Made by a program: the position numbers and the translations under genes
Source: an uncultured Fidelibacterota bacterium
GTDB taxonomy: Bacteria > Fidelibacterota > Marinisomatia > Marinisomatales > UBA8229
DNA: 51,160 nucleotides
Direction: 5' to 3'
Assembly: GCA_913041945.1 (NCBI GenBank)
Contig: CAJWIT010000009.1
Span: forward strand, 1 to 51,160
In this document: piece by piece, positions 48,417-51,160 of the stretch
How the letters are laid out: each line of letters opens with the position of its first letter
How positions within the stretch are numbered: position 1 is the stretch's first letter
Notes under the pieces: generated by a model
What the model saw: the letters and a program-made list of their open reading frames with translations, nothing else
Database searches by the model: none
Told to the model about the DNA's origin: nothing

Positions 48417-49609
48417 TGTTAAAACTAACCAATATCTCACAATTGGTATCCTATCAATCGGCATCTGACACTATACAAACTATGTCGAATATAGAAATTT
48501 TGATAGAAGAGGAAACAATTCAAGAGATTGGACCGACCGTAAATAATGCAGATGAAATTGTTGATTGTTCTGGACGACTGGTTACCCCCGGGTTTGTTGA
48601 CCCTCACACCCATCCGGTTTTTTACAAGGGACGGGAGGAAGAATACACCATGCGTCTTGCTGGTGCGTCTTATCAGGAAATAGCGGAAAATGGCGGCGGA
48701 ATACTTTCAAGTATAAAAGATGTTCGAAATGCATCTGAGGATGAGCTGGTAGAGCGGGTTAAAAAACGAATGACAAGGTTTTTAAAACTTGGCACCACCA
48801 CTGTTGAGGCTAAGAGTGGCTATGGTCTGGATACAGAATCGGAATTAAAATCTTTAAGAGTTCTCAATCGGGTAAATCGTGATCATCTAATAGACATCAT
48901 CCCGACTTTTCTTGGTGCTCATGCATTTCCACCTGAATTTTCTGATGACCCGGATGGATATGTAGATCTACTGTGTGATGAGATGATTCCTGCGGTGGGA
49001 GAGCAGGGCATTGCTCAATATTGTGACGTATTCTGTGAAAAGGGCTATTTTTCAGTAGAACAATCGCGGCGTATACTGGAGACAGGTAAAACCTATGGAT
49101 TGATCCCTCGTCTCCACGCTGATGAGTTTGAAAATTCCGGTGCTGCGGAACTGGCAGCCGAAGTAGGAGCGGTATCTGCAGATCATCTGATGGCAGTAAG
49201 TAATGCCGGGATCAGTGCTCTTAAAAATGGTGCTGTCACAGCAACACTCCTTCCAGGGACAACATTCTTTTTAGGAAAGCAATCTTATGCCCCTGCGGAA
49301 AAACTGACAGAAGCTGGTATCTCTATTGCGCTGGCAACGGATTTCAATCCAGGCAGCAGTCACTTACAGTCTATACCATTTATCATCTCACTTGCTTGTT
49401 CGTATCTCAAATTGAGTGTGGAGGAAGCGTTCCGGGCGGCAACATGGCAATCAGCAATAACCCTTAATGTACACGATAAAGTTGGGAGCTTGGAAGTTGG
49501 AAAAAATGCTGACCTGGTAATTTGGGATTTGGAAAGATTGATTGAAATTCCTTATTTTGCGTCGGATGTTCCCATATATAAAGTTATAAAATCGGGACGT
49601 TGTTTCTGA
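48416..49609 (+). CDS. hutI: Imidazolonepropionase
   Basis: HutI is a metal-dependent amidohydrolase that opens imidazolonepropionate to formiminoglutamate. The product, 397 residues from this start, has the metal motif DPHTHPVFYKGREEEY, a histidine in RLHADEF, SADHLM, and the late aspartate in ATDFNPGSS. The track starts 30 nt earlier within hutU; the ATG at 48416 overlaps the hutU stop and gives the usual length. hutH and a formiminoglutamate-degrading gene are not in view. Confidence 0.96.
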   Translation: MLKLTNISQLVSYQSASDTIQTMSNIEILIEEETIQEIGPTVNNADEIVDCSGRLVTPGFVDPHTHPVFYKGREEEYTMRLAGASYQEIAENGGGILSSIKDVRNASEDELVERVKKRMTRFLKLGTTTVEAKSGYGLDTESELKSLRVLNRVNRDHLIDIIPTFLGAHAFPPEFSDDPDGYVDLLCDEMIPAVGEQGIAQYCDVFCEKGYFSVEQSRRILETGKTYGLIPRLHADEFENSGAAELAAEVGAVSADHLMAVSNAGISALKNGAVTATLLPGTTFFLGKQSYAPAEKLTEAGISIALATDFNPGSSHLQSIPFIISLACSYLKLSVEEAFRAATWQSAITLNVHDKVGSLEVGKNADLVIWDLERLIEIPYFASDVPIYKVIKSGRCF

Positions 49610-49645
49610 TTTAATTAAATGCCATATTAATAGGAGTACGACATT

Positions 49646-50083
49646 TTGAAAATGCTCAGGTTGTTAATTATACTGGTTTTTGGAATCCACTTTTTGTTTG
49701 GGAATTATGCCTTTTATAGTAAGGTAAGGAACACCTGTTCTTCTTATCGTTTGGTGGTTGAACAGAAGGATATGCGACTTGCAGATGAAGGATTTACCTT
49801 AACTATGAACAGTAAACGGAATAACTTTGAGAGGGTTATGCTCATTGGATTTGCCTCAGTTGGCAAAGCAATGGAACATCAGCGGTATTTGCAGGGGACA
49901 GGCAAGATTGAACAAGCCCTGATTCCTGCTAGTGTAACTATCATTGTTAATGTTCCTGTGACTCGCGATAATTTGATTGTTTCCGCATCAGCATCTACAG
50001 AGCTCATTGAGAAACTAACTGCCGGAATTATTGAAACATCACAATTCATGCAAGAGATTAAAGATTCAATACAAACACTATAA
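49646..50083 (+). CDS. Unrecognised small protein with N-terminal membrane segment or signal peptide
   Basis: I do not recognise this 145-residue protein. It begins with a hydrophobic stretch (MLRLLIILVFGIHFLFGNYAFY) that could be a signal peptide or an anchor, followed by a mixed alpha/beta domain with a central FERVMLIGFASVGKAMEHQR and a hydrophobic strand pair VTIIVNVPVTRDNLIVSASA. The track starts at TTG, with TAGGAG about 9 nt upstream; an ATG two codons later is possible but farther from that site. The next gene, 9 nt downstream, is a DUF350 membrane protein, so the two probably work together. Confidence 0.7.
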   Translation: MKMLRLLIILVFGIHFLFGNYAFYSKVRNTCSSYRLVVEQKDMRLADEGFTLTMNSKRNNFERVMLIGFASVGKAMEHQRYLQGTGKIEQALIPASVTIIVNVPVTRDNLIVSASASTELIEKLTAGIIETSQFMQEIKDSIQTL

Positions 50084-50092
50084 GGAGGAAGA

Positions 50093-50329
50093 ATGTTAGA
50101 TCCAACATCATGGTCAGGATTATTCACAGAATATGCAAGAGCACTAGGCTGGTCGATAGTAGCTGCTGTCGGTTTTGCTTTTGGAATTGGAATTGCTTTA
50201 AAAGTTTTTGATTGGCTATCAACAGATATAGACGAGTGGGAAGAAATCAAAAAAGGGAATATGGGTGTCGCACTAATATTTATTTCCTTGATTGTTATGG
50301 TTGGTCTCCTTGTCTACAAAGTAATATAA
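50093..50329 (+). CDS. DUF350 family small membrane protein
   Basis: The 78-residue protein has two membrane helices (about 18-42 and 56-77) separated by an acidic loop (STDIDEWEEIKKGNMGVALI). The GN-x-GVALI entry to the second helix resembles DUF350/YjfL-type repeats; larger family members have several such units, this has one. The function is unknown to me. A strong AAGGAGG site lies 6 nt before the ATG. It pairs with the upstream exported protein. Confidence 0.65.
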   Translation: MLDPTSWSGLFTEYARALGWSIVAAVGFAFGIGIALKVFDWLSTDIDEWEEIKKGNMGVALIFISLIVMVGLLVYKVI

Positions 50330-50389
50330 GAATTTCATATCTCAATTCGGTTTTATTCAACATTTTACTCTACGCCAAGTTCTGTCTGA

Positions 50390-51160
50390 ATGAGCAGAAA
50401 AAAGGTAGATTCAAAAGAAGTTGGATTAGAACTAGGCCTTGTCCTTGGTCGGTATTTTCTTAAAACTGATGATCTTCATTATGGATATTGGCCTGAAGAT
50501 TTGGAAGTTGATGTTGTAAATTTTCCAAAAGCACAGAAAAATTATTCAGATTTTATTTTTTCTCATATTCCTGAAGGCACTCAGAAAATTTTGGATGTTG
50601 GAAGTGGCTCCGGTAATTTTGCGAAAAGATTAATTGATAATAAATTCTCGGTAGATTGTGTCTCTCCAAGCAAATATCTTACGAATCAAATTCATGATAA
50701 ATTAGGAGATTCTGTTGAAGTATTTCCTTGTATTTACGAAGATGTCAAAACAGAAAAACACTATGATTTGGCTCTTTTCAGCGAAAGTTTTCAGTATATC
50801 AATATTCAAGAAGCTCTAGAAAAATCTTTAGAATTACTGAGCGAAAATGGTTACCTCTTAATCTGTGATTTTTTTAGAACAGATGCAAAAGGAAGAAGCC
50901 CACTGGGTGGAGGACATAGCCTCTCAAATTTTCAAGAAATATTATCTCAATTTTCTTTTGAGGAAATTGAAAATATTGATATCACAAAAGAAACAGCCCC
51001 CACTATTCAGATTCTTGATGATTTTCTTAGTGAGGTCGGATTTCCATTTAGAGATATGATAAGCAGATATTTTCAGAGCAACTATCCTGGGTTTTCAAAA
51101 TTACTGAACTGGAAATTTAAGGAAAGGTTCGAGAAAATTAACCGGGTCTATTTTTCGGGG
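50390..51160 (+). CDS. SAM-dependent methyltransferase, partial (runs off the window)
   Basis: This ORF is open for 257 codons to the last base of the window, so the ORF track misses it. It has the SAM-binding motif ILDVGSGSGNFAKRL near residue 70, a later acidic strand (HYDLALFSESFQYI) and a post-motif region NGYLLICDFFR, typical of class I methyltransferases (Methyltransf_11/25-like). Before this lies an N-terminal stretch with HYGYWPEDLE, seen in methyltransferases of small molecules. The substrate is not clear. The ATG has no good ribosome binding site, and 60 nt separate it from the DUF350 gene. Confidence 0.8.
   Translation, partial: MSRKKVDSKEVGLELGLVLGRYFLKTDDLHYGYWPEDLEVDVVNFPKAQKNYSDFIFSHIPEGTQKILDVGSGSGNFAKRLIDNKFSVDCVSPSKYLTNQIHDKLGDSVEVFPCIYEDVKTEKHYDLALFSESFQYINIQEALEKSLELLSENGYLLICDFFRTDAKGRSPLGGGHSLSNFQEILSQFSFEEIENIDITKETAPTIQILDDFLSEVGFPFRDMISRYFQSNYPGFSKLLNWKFKERFEKINRVYFSG

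Overview
The window comes from the chromosome of a diderm (Gram-negative-type) bacterium of moderately low G+C. It carries a LolA-type lipoprotein carrier gene, a heptose-phosphatase-like gene and clear AGGAG-type ribosome binding sites. The fused tRNA-tuf / rif / str / S10 / spc / alpha layout, the DUF1015-serA-serC group and the UpxY-like NusG paralog suggest the Fibrobacterota-Chlorobiota-Bacteroidota neighbourhood, with Marinimicrobia (SAR406) as my best guess. That placement is an inference from gene content only. Every gene I can support lies on the + strand, and spacing is very tight almost throughout. I see no insertion sequence, phage gene or CRISPR array.

Layout. 1-3.1 kb: yebC, ruvC, ruvA, then a DUF1015 gene that leads into serA and serC (serine synthesis), followed by gcvT. 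6.4-13.9 kb: ftsK, a lolA-like gene, a flippase-like membrane protein, a HAD phosphatase, ddl, a specialised NusG paralog and cysS. This is a mixed envelope, division and translation group. 13.9-14.2 kb: a 305-base non-coding stretch with two overlapping inverted repeats and a good sigma70-like promoter. 14.2-16.3 kb: tRNA-Thr(TGT), Tyr, Gly and Thr(GGT), then tuf copy 1, rpmG, tRNA-Trp and secE. The tRNA-tuf order is the same as thrU-tyrU-glyT-thrT-tufB of E. coli.

16.3-45.5 kb: one nearly uninterrupted expression super-cluster: nusG, rplKAJL, rpoBC, rpsL, rpsG, fusA, tuf copy 2, the S10 and spc ribosomal protein genes, secY, map, infA, rpmJ, rpsM, rpsK, rpsD, rpoA and rplQ. Gaps are mostly 1-25 nt, and several stop and start codons overlap. 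Together these encode much of the ribosome, the core RNA polymerase, EF-Tu and EF-G, and the Sec translocon channel. adk is absent between secY and map.

45.5-51.2 kb: a secreted GHL10/DUF187-type glycoside hydrolase-like protein, the histidine-degradation pair hutU-hutI (no hutH or hutG in view), an unrecognised exported or anchored small protein paired with a DUF350 membrane protein, and a SAM-dependent methyltransferase cut by the window end.

Most of the window is conserved housekeeping sequence and I do not see a convincing wholly new system. The better leads are: the DUF1015 protein as a possible serine/phosphoserine enzyme; two apparently identical tuf copies whose codon use differs from their neighbours; an unusual N-terminal extension on ribosomal protein L5; a NusG paralog in an odd location; the DUF350 pair; and the cluster of TTG/GTG starts among highly expressed genes.
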